64,000 nucleotides of DNA. Source: Antedon mediterranea (Eukaryota; Echinodermata; Crinoidea; Comatulida; Antedonidae). The stretch covers positions 16,941,312 through 17,005,311 of the forward strand of contig NC_092675.1 of NCBI RefSeq assembly GCF_964355755.1, in the 5' to 3' direction. The notes under the pieces were generated by a model. That model made no database searches, had not been told where the DNA came from, and saw nothing but the letters and a program-made list of their open reading frames with translations. The position numbers and the translations under genes were made by a program. Positions 25,430 to 36,300 of this stretch are shown here, one piece after another (the first letter of the stretch is position 1; each line of letters starts with the position of its first letter).

Positions 25430-26467
25430 GGAAACACGCATAAGTCACGTGGTTTGACACCAAGAATTCTTGGTGCATAAATTATCCAGTTGACTAGTTT
25501 CAGCCGCATGCCATTGGCTACTCACTCGCAGGCAGTTTTAATATTCATATTTCAGAATTTCAAAGACTCAACATCTAAGGTGATACGCATGCGCTATGCT
25601 ACGTTTAGACAATGTGTACTTGGGTACATTGATGAAAGTTTCTGAAGGCTATAAATGATTTTATATGCCTAGTAGTCTGGTAAACATTTGATGGGATTTT
25701 TCCCCAAGAACATGAAAACTCGTCTTGATATGATAGGCATAGCTTCTCCGCCAAATCAAACATTGAATGGATCATATTATGCGGAGATAATTTGATTTTA
25801 TAATTCCCACCCAAACCCTGTCCTGTTCTGTGTTTGTGGTGGTGTAGCCCTGTTGTGTGCCGGTCGGTGGTGGTATGTACCTTATTTATTGGCGTTTTAT
25901 TTGGCAGGTCATACGTACGAGTTGAGTAGCCCTACGAAGGAGGCCTAGGCCAGGACTGAACAATTAATAAACAAAACAACTTGGCAACACGATTTTATAT
26001 TTCATCAACAGTTGTTCAGTCTCGATCATACATTCAGCACTGTACGTACTCGATCTTTTTCATTTTGAAACAAAATGATCATTGGTTGATTCGAAATCCA
26101 TATTTACATACCGCCCGCCCCATATAGCCAAATACGGTATGATAACCTACGTCATTCTTATCGGATGTTTGCGGTCTGCAAATCGATTTCTATACGTGTT
26201 TCACAAGTCTGTATTTTCAGACAAAAATCGCGGTCGAAATAAAAACAAATAAATAAAAAAAAAAAGACAATAAATACAGACTTGGGGCAAGTCTATGATT
26301 GAAAGTACACTACTATTACACATAAATTTATTTATAATTGAGGATCATATACTGTAGAATGCTTTCGCATTTATACGCTTAACATGCTGCGTTGCGTATC
26401 GTTCTCACGCAGATAGGCTCAACACAGACATAGTGCGTACTGCGTAGGGCATATCTGATTGGTCGCA

Positions 26468-26479
26468 GCCGCCATCTTG
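26468..26479. promoter_or_regulatory. YY1-type motif next to a CCAAT box
   Basis: GCCGCCATCTTG is the reverse complement of the canonical YY1 site AAGATGGCGGC. It lies 8 bp after ATTGGTCG, an inverted CCAAT box (ATTGG at 26459-26463). The surrounding 26.39-26.51 kb is locally GC-richer. This combination is typical of animal promoters, but no exon could be identified nearby, so a promoter role is only a possibility. Confidence 0.25.
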
Positions 26480-26670
26480 TTGGTTCCCTCTCTATGGAGA
26501 ATCACTTTTTGAACTGCGATAACATTGTAGTTTGACATTCATATATCATTGGCGAACACAATCTTCTTTGTGTCCAAAATTTAATTGCCATCTTTTTGGT
26601 GCCATTCTGACATTTGACATTTATTTCAATTCATAAAAGTACAAGTATTGAATAATATTGTAGGTGCAGT

Positions 26671-26797
26671 GCTGTAGCCATGCGATTGCTGTAACAAGAG
26701 GGAACAATGTCCTATGTGACTGTGCCATGGGGTTGTCAAAGGCTTCTGCCAAAAGTGGTCAGGTTGAAACCTCACCAACCTTACTGGTGGCTACAGC
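26671..26797. repeat. 127-bp repeat-like unit with inverted ends
   Basis: GCTGTAGCCA at 26671-26680 is mirrored by TGGCTACAGC at 26788-26797. Read on the minus strand, the unit also contains GAGGTTTCAACCTGACC, loosely like a Pol III B box. It could be a small MITE or a SINE piece. It is GC-richer than its surroundings, and no second copy is seen in the window. Confidence 0.35.
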
Positions 26798-28395
26798 CCT
26801 GAGGTGTATCACAAAACAATGATTTTTTGTATTTGTTGAATGGTGTGAATATTAGCACACATTTCCCTGAGTGTTCTATTCAACTCATGAAAATATCCTT
26901 CACATTCAATTCATTAGAAATGTGTTTATACATAAGAACTTACTGAAGATGAACAGATTTTAGTTATGAATAGCTAATGGGTTTTGACTCTGCCTACTCG
27001 GTCTATATTCTGATTATATAAAAGAAAATCAGCACGAGATTAAAATGCATCACTTACTGTCACGCGATTAATGATTTATTGTCTAATTAGCGAAAGATGA
27101 ATAGGTCACTAGATTTTGAATCTTGTAATGTTTATTCTTCTATTTATCATCAGCCATTGTTCTGGTTAAAATCAAATGTGAAGTTTTGTTGTTGGTTTAC
27201 AGGCGGACAATAAAATGCATGGATTACTGTTGCACGATTAATAGCTTGTACGTAAGGTAACACTTAAATGTGGAGTGTAGAAACGTGTGGATATACAGTG
27301 CAAATCATTATGTATAGCTTAACTAGTTAACATTGTCAATTTTATCAATTAATACAGTGATGTTATGAATGTTTGCAGTATTACATATTCCATATTTCAC
27401 TTATAAATTGTTTTTTTGTCATTGTTCTTATAAATCAATGTTTATACTTAGCTCATATTGATCTTGTGAAGCTAAGCAACAATTAAAAGTTATTTACCAA
27501 CGATAGCTAGATTTCATTGTCGCACAAATTTATCTGATATTTCATTTCATGTGCTAAACAAACACCATTTGGTATTGGAATAAGCTTATCAATTGAATTT
27601 GCTTTTCACTTTTATTATTTAGCAACACATTCTTACTACAGTTGATCCTCTGTAATAATCTGAAAAAAATGTCCTGAACAGAACATATTCTTATTTTAAT
27701 TAAACCTTGATTGCTTTGTAAATTAATTTGGTCAAATTAATAACTCTCCAGCAAAAGTGACCCAAAAAAGTCCAGTCCGAATGGCAACAATTCCCACATG
27801 TTTTATCGACCTGTCCATTACTGCAGAACTTGCTATAAAGTCCAATGCAAATGTTGTATCTTAACATAAAAACATGATAAAACTAACTGTGTGAATAATT
27901 CAAGTGCGAAAAGCACCCATGGCCTTTATAGTTAGATAAAATTTGAAACCATGGTTTATTAAAGCAAGTACCATTAGTGCGAGCCCTTCTTGTTGGCCAC
28001 ATGGTGTACAGTATTCGACTAGTATATTCTCCAGTTGATTATAGCATATACCTAATCGAATATGGTTGTCCGTGAAAACGTGCGCCCTCTCGAAAAAGGC
28101 TAGCCCACACACACGTGTTACATACGGTCATGCACTCGATGTTGCGGGTGCGAAACTCATGAATAACAAGTTAGAAAAAACTAACGGAATGGGGGACTTC
28201 CCTTCTTGCTGAGGCTGGGCGCGGCCAAGCCTAGGTAAAAAAAAATCTAAATAAAGGACACCGTTGTTGTAGATATAACAAAATATATTATTACAATAAT
28301 ATTGATTACAATTTAAAAAACATTGTTTTGATGAAATATAAAATGTGTCTTATACATCGATGATATAAAAAATACCGATATTTTACTCTGAGTTA

Positions 28396-28445
28396 GGGGG
28401 TGCGTCTTATACACAGGTGCGACTTATACACCAAAATATACGGTA
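28396..28445. repeat. element end with TATAAGTCGCACC motifs
   Basis: On the minus strand this reads GTATATTTTGGTGTATAAGT, then CGCACC, and again TATAAGACGCACCCCC. The layout parallels the TATAAGTCGACCCC ends of the element starting 450 bp downstream, but the terminal sequence differs. Only one end is recognisable, so this is a fragment. Confidence 0.5.
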
Positions 28446-28898
28446 CTTAAGTTCAGCAATGCTTATATTCTGAAACCAATAACCATGGAGAAATAACCTC
28501 CATGAATAACAGAGGAAACATGTTTGTTTGTTTGTACGGGGTATTACCCCCCTCATACTTCTGCGAATGTAATAATAATTGACATAAACTTAACTTCAAG
28601 GGAGTTACCATTCTACTGTAAGCATCATTCGCACTCTTTATTCACACCTTTCTATTAATTCTAATTGATTATTTTATCCGCTAATTTCTGTTTTCCTTTT
28701 CGTGATTTACCTCATTTCCTGACGGACCCTTTCTAGTAATTTGACTTGATCATTCACCAGTGTATGCATTATCAAATTCCTGTATTTATTTCTAACTAAG
28801 GGCAGGTATGCTGATTGCATTTGCTAAATTCAAGTTCATAGTTTGTCTGTACTATCTTTCCTTTATTCAATATGAACTTTTCAAATATTGGTTTTCAA

Positions 28899-29772
28899 TT
28901 TCCGGAGTATAGGTCGACCCCAAGTATAAGTCGACCCCCAACTTTGGCCTAGAATATCGTTGATTTTGGTATGACCTGAATATAAGTCGACCCCCAAAAT
29001 CGGCTAATAACACAACTTACTTTAAAGTTCAAAGAGGGCTAGAAATGTATGAAATGTGGTTGTTTGTTTATATTATTAAAGTGTAGGCCTAATCAATATC
29101 GGACGGACGTAATGACGACGACTTCGTCGCCGTCTTCACCAGCCTATAATAAATGACAGCGATGTAGCGTTACTTGCCATCAGCGATGTTTTTCGCGTCA
29201 CTCGAATAAATTAAAACGAGTTTTCCGTTAGGAGGCTTATTGTACAGGCGAGTAGTTGTAAATCGCGTTATCTGTAAATGTACACGCGCCCGACTAAGGA
29301 GAATTTATTTTATGAATAGAAGACATGCGCAGTAATTGTAATTACGAACAAACAAACAAACTGCGCATATGTATAGATGAAAATATCGCGCAATAACAAA
29401 CATGCTGCATGGACATTCCGACGTCTGTGGTGTGTTACGATGTTTTCTCGAGAGTGAATAAGAAGCATAAAGAAAACTATTTATTCTTAATTATCTTAAA
29501 AGCGTAATATTAACATCAAAATGAGTCATTGTGATATATTAATATTTTATTGACCAGTACTTGTTGGAGTTGTATTATTTTGTACAATGTAGGTATTAAA
29601 TTGAAAACTTCTGTGAGTGATTGATGATAGGCCACTGACCTTGCTGGGCCTTGACAGCTGACGGCTTTTGAACATATTTTTTCGGCCTGATTTTTTTCAA
29701 AAATCGCATAAGTCGACCCCCCGATTTTGCAATTAAAATTTTCTCACAAAGTCTCGACCTATACTCCGGAAA
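28899..29772. mobile_element. 874-bp TIR element with TATAAGTCGACCCC subrepeats
   Basis: TTTCCGGAGTATAGGTCGA at 28899 is inverted exactly at 29754-29772. Inside the left end, AGTATAAGTCGACCCC and ATATAAGTCGACCCCC are repeated; the right end holds GCATAAGTCGACCCCC in inverted orientation. The interior (29.1-29.45 kb) is GC-richer with several CpG-containing words but has no recognisable frame. It is therefore a non-autonomous DNA transposon of unassigned superfamily. Similar TTTTCCGG..ATAAGYCG termini are familiar from other animal genomes. Confidence 0.75.
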
Positions 29773-31262
29773 ATACGATAGGTAAAATTACAAACTTTTA
29801 TTTTATCATTGATCATTGATTGAAGAAAATTTATTTGTTGTTTTGGTTGATTACCCTCAGTACTTTCACCTAAATGATGTTTTTGTCCATAATTTTAATT
29901 AATACACTGTAAAGACATGTTTTGAGTTTAGTATGAGACAATCATTTTAAACATAATTTGTATTCAACCTAACCTAGCTACTTTAACAAAAAATAATATT
30001 TCTAAATTATCACTTTCATTTTGAATTTACAATGGTAAGATGGTTTGTTTTATCTAGTTTTAATAAATATTATTGTCATGTTTTTACAGTAGTCAGTGGA
30101 ATTTTTTTCTTTAAATTCCAACCTGTTCAATCATAGAAAGAACAATAAAGACAATAGACAACAACAGATTGCACACAATAGAAATAGTTTGTGAATATGA
30201 TATATGCCAAAAGCTTGCATTTAGCTGTATAAGAACCCTTTCCCACATAAAGCTGCAGTATATATTATAGCTCTGTTTTTGTGCTTAGTTTAAACCAATC
30301 AACCTTTGAAATATTAATTTACATCATTTTTAGACCTCCTTTGACACCAAGCATCCACATTGACTCTAGGCCTATCTGAAGACCAACATGTAGTTAATGG
30401 ACCATTTTGCATGGAAATTACATACTGTAAGTGTAGATAATTAATGAAACCTGCTTCAATATTGATGGTACAGATGACAATGTCAATGTAATTTCTGTCA
30501 AATGTTAAACAAATTGACACAATCATTATTAATAAAACCCATTGTCCCTTTCACCTACAGTAACATAATATATCTGAACAACACTTCCAAATGTAAATAT
30601 TTATCTGTCTGTCTGTTCAACACTTTTTACCAAATTTTAATTTCTAAATTTGAAGGTTACTGTATGTATGCAGTACTTTAGCTGTTCAATTTTACAAATG
30701 ACTCCATTATATTGAGTGAAAATTCAAAACAGTATAAATGACACATTAATACACATGTTAATCAATATGCTAAAAATACAAAGATTTTCAAAGGTGTGAA
30801 TTTGTTTTTGATACTCAAATTTTCCAAAAGCTTGACATTAATTTTTTCAGTAAGATTGAAATTTCTCTGTTTACTTTTTTAGCTAAATTGATCTTGTCAC
30901 TCGTGATTTACCCACATTATTGATGTTTCTTTTATATATTTTGCTGTTGAATTTGTACATTATTATATAATGATCATAAATTGAATAAACATTATAAAAA
31001 AGAAATAGTTGATTGATGAGATACTATAAGCTTAATCTTTATTGATCCCTCAAGTAATTGACTTAGGCTTTGATTTCATGACTGATTTATCGATTCTTTA
31101 ATTTATATGATTGGCTTGACAAACTTAACTTGTGATATAGCTGAAATTATTGTTATTTAAGATGTTAAGCTGTTATGAGGACAAGCATCAATCTTGTGTT
31201 GAAAACTAATTTCATTAAAATAAAATTCATCAACTGTCAACTGTTTCGTTCCTCCCAGTATT

Positions 31263-31474
31263 TAAAGCCGATTTTCCAATTTAATGTTTGCGTAAAAAAG
31301 AATTGTGCTATCCTTTCCACTGCAAGAGCGAGTAGCTGCGAATTTCTTGTTCATCGCGTTGCTGAGCTTTTTGCCTAGCATGAGTGCTCATGAACGCATC
31401 TGATTGGTTGCTTTCACAAAAAGTGGAAACAATTATTCTCTCGGACAAATTCGCCTAGTGGAAAATCGGCTTAA
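31263..31474. mobile_element. ~210-bp MITE with AAGCCGATTTTCCA ends
   Basis: AAGCCGATTTTCCA at 31265-31278 is repeated inverted at 31459-31472. Both ends are flanked by TTAA-like bases (TTTAAAGCC and GGCTTAAC), which would suit a TTAA-targeting element, although this is not proven. The interior contains a CCAAT-type word (GATTGGTTGC) and no coding sequence. A 67-codon open frame running into it is incidental. Confidence 0.6.
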
Positions 31475-33494
31475 CAACAATTTTGACGGTGATTCTCTTT
31501 ACAAAACATATCTTTCTATAATGTTAATTAGAGTGTAGAACCAGCTTAATGATTACTTGATGAAATCTGGTCATCATTCAAAAATCAAAATTTTAAGAGG
31601 TGCTGACGAGAACCATAAATATACTGTATGTCCTGTGGCCTGTTTTATCTACAGTACTCTGCTGACTGTCAGTTAAAGTTAGTAACTTCTTCGATTGGAT
31701 CTTAAAACAAAATGAACATTTTAAATCATTCATGTAATAGTTACAACATACTTAACTTTATAGTCATGCAAACTCACAACATTCAGAACGAATATTTTAT
31801 TCTTCAATGCATTTAAAATTACAAAAAAGGAACAATTTATCGACTGACAATACTAATTAGTTTAGACAATGTAATGTGCACAGTTTTTCAAATACAAATA
31901 AGCAAAGACGATTGACAATTGTAGCATATCCTCACGTCCCCACTATTAAATGTGTCAGTTGAGAGAAAAAAATAATTTAAACGTCAAAATTTAAGACATT
32001 ACTGCGCTTATAAGAGAAACTTGTATGCTTAATGACTCTCTAGGAAGAAATTTGTCTGCAAAAGATTTGAAACAATTTGATAGGTAGCATTTGTTTTTAA
32101 ATATTGTATCGTGAAAAGACTTTGCTAGAGTAGATGGATTGTCATCAATGTGTGAAACATGTTGGCAGTTATGTCTCATATTTAAGGTGTTCTGTCCGTG
32201 TGGATGATAAATTGTCTATTTAGCTGTACCTTTGGGAATCTTTCCCTTGTTGTCGTATAGTATACTACTATGTTAATTATTTCTAATATTTTCATGTTTA
32301 CAGCCATAAAGAACAAGATAGTCATACTTTTGAATTATTTGGTGTTGTGATGGTGTTCTTATTCATGGTTAAAACATTGAAGTTAATATTATTTGTCATA
32401 AATAAAAATCTCCATTGTACAGAATTGCAATGTTTTTGCAGCGCTTTTCTACAGTGTGACTGTAAAACATGTCTACCGAGTATGTATGAAGGGAGATGTG
32501 TGTCTTTTTCAAATTTGCCTTTAGACATATTTACCACACTAGACAATTTCAATGATTTTTATATCACTTGTCATAAAAAAAATATGCTGAAGTAAAAATA
32601 ATAATATGCCTTTATTGAGCATACTTAATATTTTTGACACCTGAGATTTTGTATGACAGAAACAACTGAAAAATGTCCCCTTAGGTTTTTGAAAAAACTG
32701 CTCTTTCTCATCCAGGCATTCAAATTTATCATAGCTATGGAGTTAATAAAAAATAATAAATTAAATGTGATCTATACTATCATCTTAAAATATTATAATA
32801 TGATACAATATAGAAAGTTTGTATTATTTTAATCTCTAAAAATATAATGGGTTTTGTATGATTAGTAATAGTAACAGTACATTTTTGGATTAATATTAGA
32901 ATACACATTTTTGAATATAAATAAATTATGATACAGTTGTTTTTTTAACTGACTATTGAAGTTTCTTGGTGGAAAAAATCTCCAGAATACCCCTAATTAT
33001 TTTGAAATATGTTTGTTTAGGATTGTAGAAAAGGCAAGGGTTCCACCACAACGATATAGTATCATTACAATGATTTTCTGTTTCCTTTAAAGCCATTGAA
33101 AGTTTCAACCACAATATCCATTCAATATAGTAAATTCAGTGTTTGTTTAAATGAGGGGGTGTCTTGAATAAAATAAAACCTTTGTTTTTTAAATGTTCAT
33201 TCATAATAATTGGGTTGTGCACCCACACATTTACAGTAACACATGTTATACAGTACAATCATAAGCTAAAGTAAACCATCTGGAACATGCCCACATACCT
33301 CAAGCCTCTTCAATATTAATTGGAGTTTTCTTTTTGTTTTTCATTGTCCATCTGTTCAATGTTTTCCTACTTGACTGTTATTTTATTGGTATAAAAAATA
33401 AGCACTGTCAAATGATATTCAGCTGTATGAAGTCAATTTATAATTTGTTTCTAAATCTTACGGTATTACATTTTACATTTCTACATTACTCTTA

Positions 33495-34209
33495 GGGCCT
33501 GTTCGTAGGGGTTGAAAATACCAGCTTATTCCCGATTTCCGTTCGCGTGATCCAATTAACTTTTGCCTCAGGCTACAAAAAATTCGAGGTAAAATGTTCA
33601 CCAAATTTGCAGGTTATTTCAGCGATAATCCAATTATACTCGGCCTTCGAGGATAATAAATCTCCGATAGAGGCAATGTGTCAAATTTTGACAAACGTTC
33701 GCTGCCTAGGCCCGTCATTTCTCCTACGAAGCTCTTCCATACACGCTTCGAGAGCGATCGTCAGCTGGTGCTGTCCTTGTTGGTGTAGACCGCTTAGTAG
33801 GCCTAGCTGGTCGGGGAGCCGCTGGTCGGTGGTGTTTCCGTCGTGTAACATTGGGCTCAAATTCTTCGTCAATGAGTAAAATAATGGTCGTCAGGAGAAG
33901 GCATATTTCGGCAGGATTATCGGCGTTAAGAGGCATAAGGTTTGTCGCAAGGATAAGCAGTATAAAAGGTAGCAAGTAATTGTTATTGTAAAGAAAGATC
34001 GCGAGTAAAAATATACAACACGAAACTAGCGTGCGAAAATGGGGTCGTAGGTTGTAAAGACAACTGACCTTAAAACGTAATTTCCGGTTTGTGATTCGTC
34101 GATTAAGCATTTAAGCGGTTAAATATTTCAAGTACGAACAACGCTCAATTTATAACCCGAGGCATGGGTGAAATTAAGCGCTTATTTTAACCACCGTACG
34201 AACACGACC
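33495..34209. mobile_element. PIF/Harbinger-like DNA transposon, TTA target duplication
   Basis: The left end GGGCCTGTTCGTAGGGGTTG and the right end, read inward as GGTCGTGTTCGTACGGTGG, form imperfect terminal inverted repeats. Complementarity continues with AGCTTATT and AAATAAGCGC. TTA flanks both ends (33492-33494 and 34210-34212), the 3-bp duplication typical of PIF/Harbinger, whose termini often begin GGGCCTGTT. The 715-bp length is too short for a full transposase plus Myb gene. The element is GC-richer than its surroundings. Its termini differ beyond GGGCCTGTT from the TTTCTGCTGC group, so it is a separate lineage. Confidence 0.8.
33724..34110 (-). pseudogene. open frame inside the 33.5 kb Harbinger-like element
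   Basis: A 128-codon minus-strand frame occupies the middle of the element. It has a hydrophobic stretch, then an acidic-to-basic switch (LLIDEEFEPNVTRRKHHRPA) and a Pro/Arg-rich tail. N-terminal parts of Harbinger transposases often have an acidic stretch followed by an arginine-rich one, which makes this a possible transposase N-terminal remnant. No DDE motif is present and I cannot confirm homology by eye. It may not be a gene. Confidence 0.3.
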
Positions 34210-34272
34210 TTATTTCCCAAAAGTACAGTAATTTAAATTTAACCCAGCATTCATTCTCAGGACTGTATTATT

Positions 34273-36300
34273 AGGTGATCATTTAGAATAAAATGATCAC
34301 CTATTGTTATTGTATGAAATCTTTATTATTGTTTTTCTTATTTATTTCTTTCTGTACATATTTTGTGTGTCAATTATCTAAAAAAGTTAAATGTCAATAA
34401 TCACAAAAATTTCAAAATATATTTAAAATAATTTAGTTTAGTCGTAGTTAGTCTTTCAGCGTGATCACTCATCCGTGACGATACTTAAAAGGCGTAAAAA
34501 ATACAAATTTTTTTTTACAAATCGCATTCTACTCACCATCCTTAGTACATTTACCAAATTTGAGTCAGTTCCGACTTAAAATAACGCTATACGAGCAGGT
34601 TAAAAATGACAAAATGTGCAAATTAATTGCATCAAAGTGCTGAAAATTGTGAAAAATAAGGCATTTTTAAAATGAAAATAATTCTTCAGAATGCAAGATG
34701 ACCCCCAATTTTTTTAACTTATTCTGGAAGTCATTGAGTTGTAGATATGAATTTTACGTACAAAATGTTATGACGTCATCAAAGAGCCACTTGAATTTAA
34801 AATTAATTTTTTTTTCTCTTTCGTCATATTTGATCACATTCAATAGAACGCATCTCTGTTATTTTGTGCCCGATTTTTGCTCAAATTTTAGTATGTGATT
34901 GCTCAATTAATTGACTTTCTCATGACTTGCCACTATTTTTATTTTGACGACGTTATCACACGTAAAAAATTGAATAACGTAGGTCGTTTAATTTCACCTT
35001 CGCCATAAATTTGAATATCTTACAGCTCTTCGGAATTGAAGGTTACCTTGATGATTATAATTTATTATGAAAGCTGATGAAATGCAGATATGAATTCATA
35101 TAAAAAACAAGCCAATCGGATGTTGTGACGTTAACATATGGCCAGTTGAAGTTAAAAAGTAGTTTTTTCATCTTTTTCGTCAAAGTTATACAAATTTCAA
35201 AGAGCGCGCACAGCGCTTCTACGTGCCAAATTCTCTTCCAATTCTTATATTTATTTGCTCAATTCATTATCTTTCGAAATTGTCATCTTCGAGTTTATTT
35301 TGATAATTACTGCTATTTGTTTATCCTTTAGGGCCTGTTTCTGTTGAGCAGAAATAATTGATTATTAACCGTTTATTTTTTTAATCGATTATTTTTGGGC
35401 AGCAGAAACGGCGCAAAATAAAATAACCGATTAAAAATAACCGATTAAAAACACTCAATCCATTCCGTGTTTTAATCGATTATTTCTTGTTTTAACCGAT
35501 TATTGCCGAGCAGTTTTGAGCTGCAACACAAATAGTGATTATTGACCTCACTTTGACCTCTAGAGTATGACAAACTTATTCACGTCACAAAGCATGCTGT
35601 TTATTTGCGCGATATCGACAATCAGCAAAACCACGATCGCGATGTAGACCGAATAACAATGAAATGTTAAACATTTGATTTTTATTATTTTTTGGGGGAC
35701 AATTATACCGAGAGACTCCAGGATTCTGTGTTACAAGTACACCCGTTACATACCACCAGTCCAGGCTAACGATGTTTTACATTTTTTAGGCCTGTTGTCT
35801 GTTGACTTGTTTCGGTAGAAATATATAGCCTATAGACCTAGCAGGCCGAAGGTAGAACCAACGAACGGCGAAACGAACTTTTTTCGCCGACGTGTCCTTA
35901 TTAATATACTGTAACATCATTATTCTGTTGTATGTTATATGATAGTAGGCCTAGATGTTTATTTTACAAATAATATAGCTTTACGTAAGAGTAATTTTTA
36001 ATCCTACATGTGAGAGTTTTAGGCAGCGATAGGATGTAAACAAACCAACTCTCATCGGCCTTTCATAACTTGAACTGCGCTGTGGGGGAATGATAACGTG
36101 ATTTTAAAAACCGATTAAAGTCGATCGTAGCAATTTTCAATTGCAACGCGATTATTTTTGTGGTTTGCGGTGACTGGAAAAAATCAATTATTTTGATTTT
36201 TTCAGCAGAAACAGACCCTTAAATTCAAAAAAGTGATATAGCCCATCAATAAACATCAGTGTGCCAAATGCGAGTGGTTTTGGAGGAGATACATAAAATA
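34273..36300 (-). mobile_element. terminal-hairpin family, copy D (minus), split by a Harbinger
   Basis: The sequence flanking the 35331-36218 insertion belongs to the family found at 38.9 and 58-61 kb. Read on the minus strand it shares TGACGTCA-containing segments, ACGAAAGAGA and ATCTACAACTCA with those copies. Its 3' end (34273-34302) is a perfect hairpin, AGGTGATCATTT-6 nt-AAATGATCACCT, followed by AATAATACAG. It is preceded by CATACAATAACAAT, as is the hairpin at 61.23 kb. Its 5' part (36222-36290) matches the fragment at 61.8 kb. No coding capacity is visible, and the class is uncertain (see findings). Confidence 0.65.
35331..36218. mobile_element. PIF/Harbinger-type element, AACCGATTAA type, TTA duplication
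   Basis: The element starts GGGCCTGTTTCTGTTGAGCA and ends TTCAGCAGAAACAGACCC. TTA occurs directly on both sides (35328-35330 and 36219-36221). Internal words are TTAATCGATTA and AACCGATTAA, several copies toward the left end and at least one on the right. GAGCAGTTTTGAGCTGCAAC near 35508 matches the 12.7 kb element. The 888 bp carry no protein frame, so the copy is non-autonomous. The insertion boundaries are confirmed by an uninterrupted relative of the flanking repeat at 61.9 kb. Confidence 0.85.
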
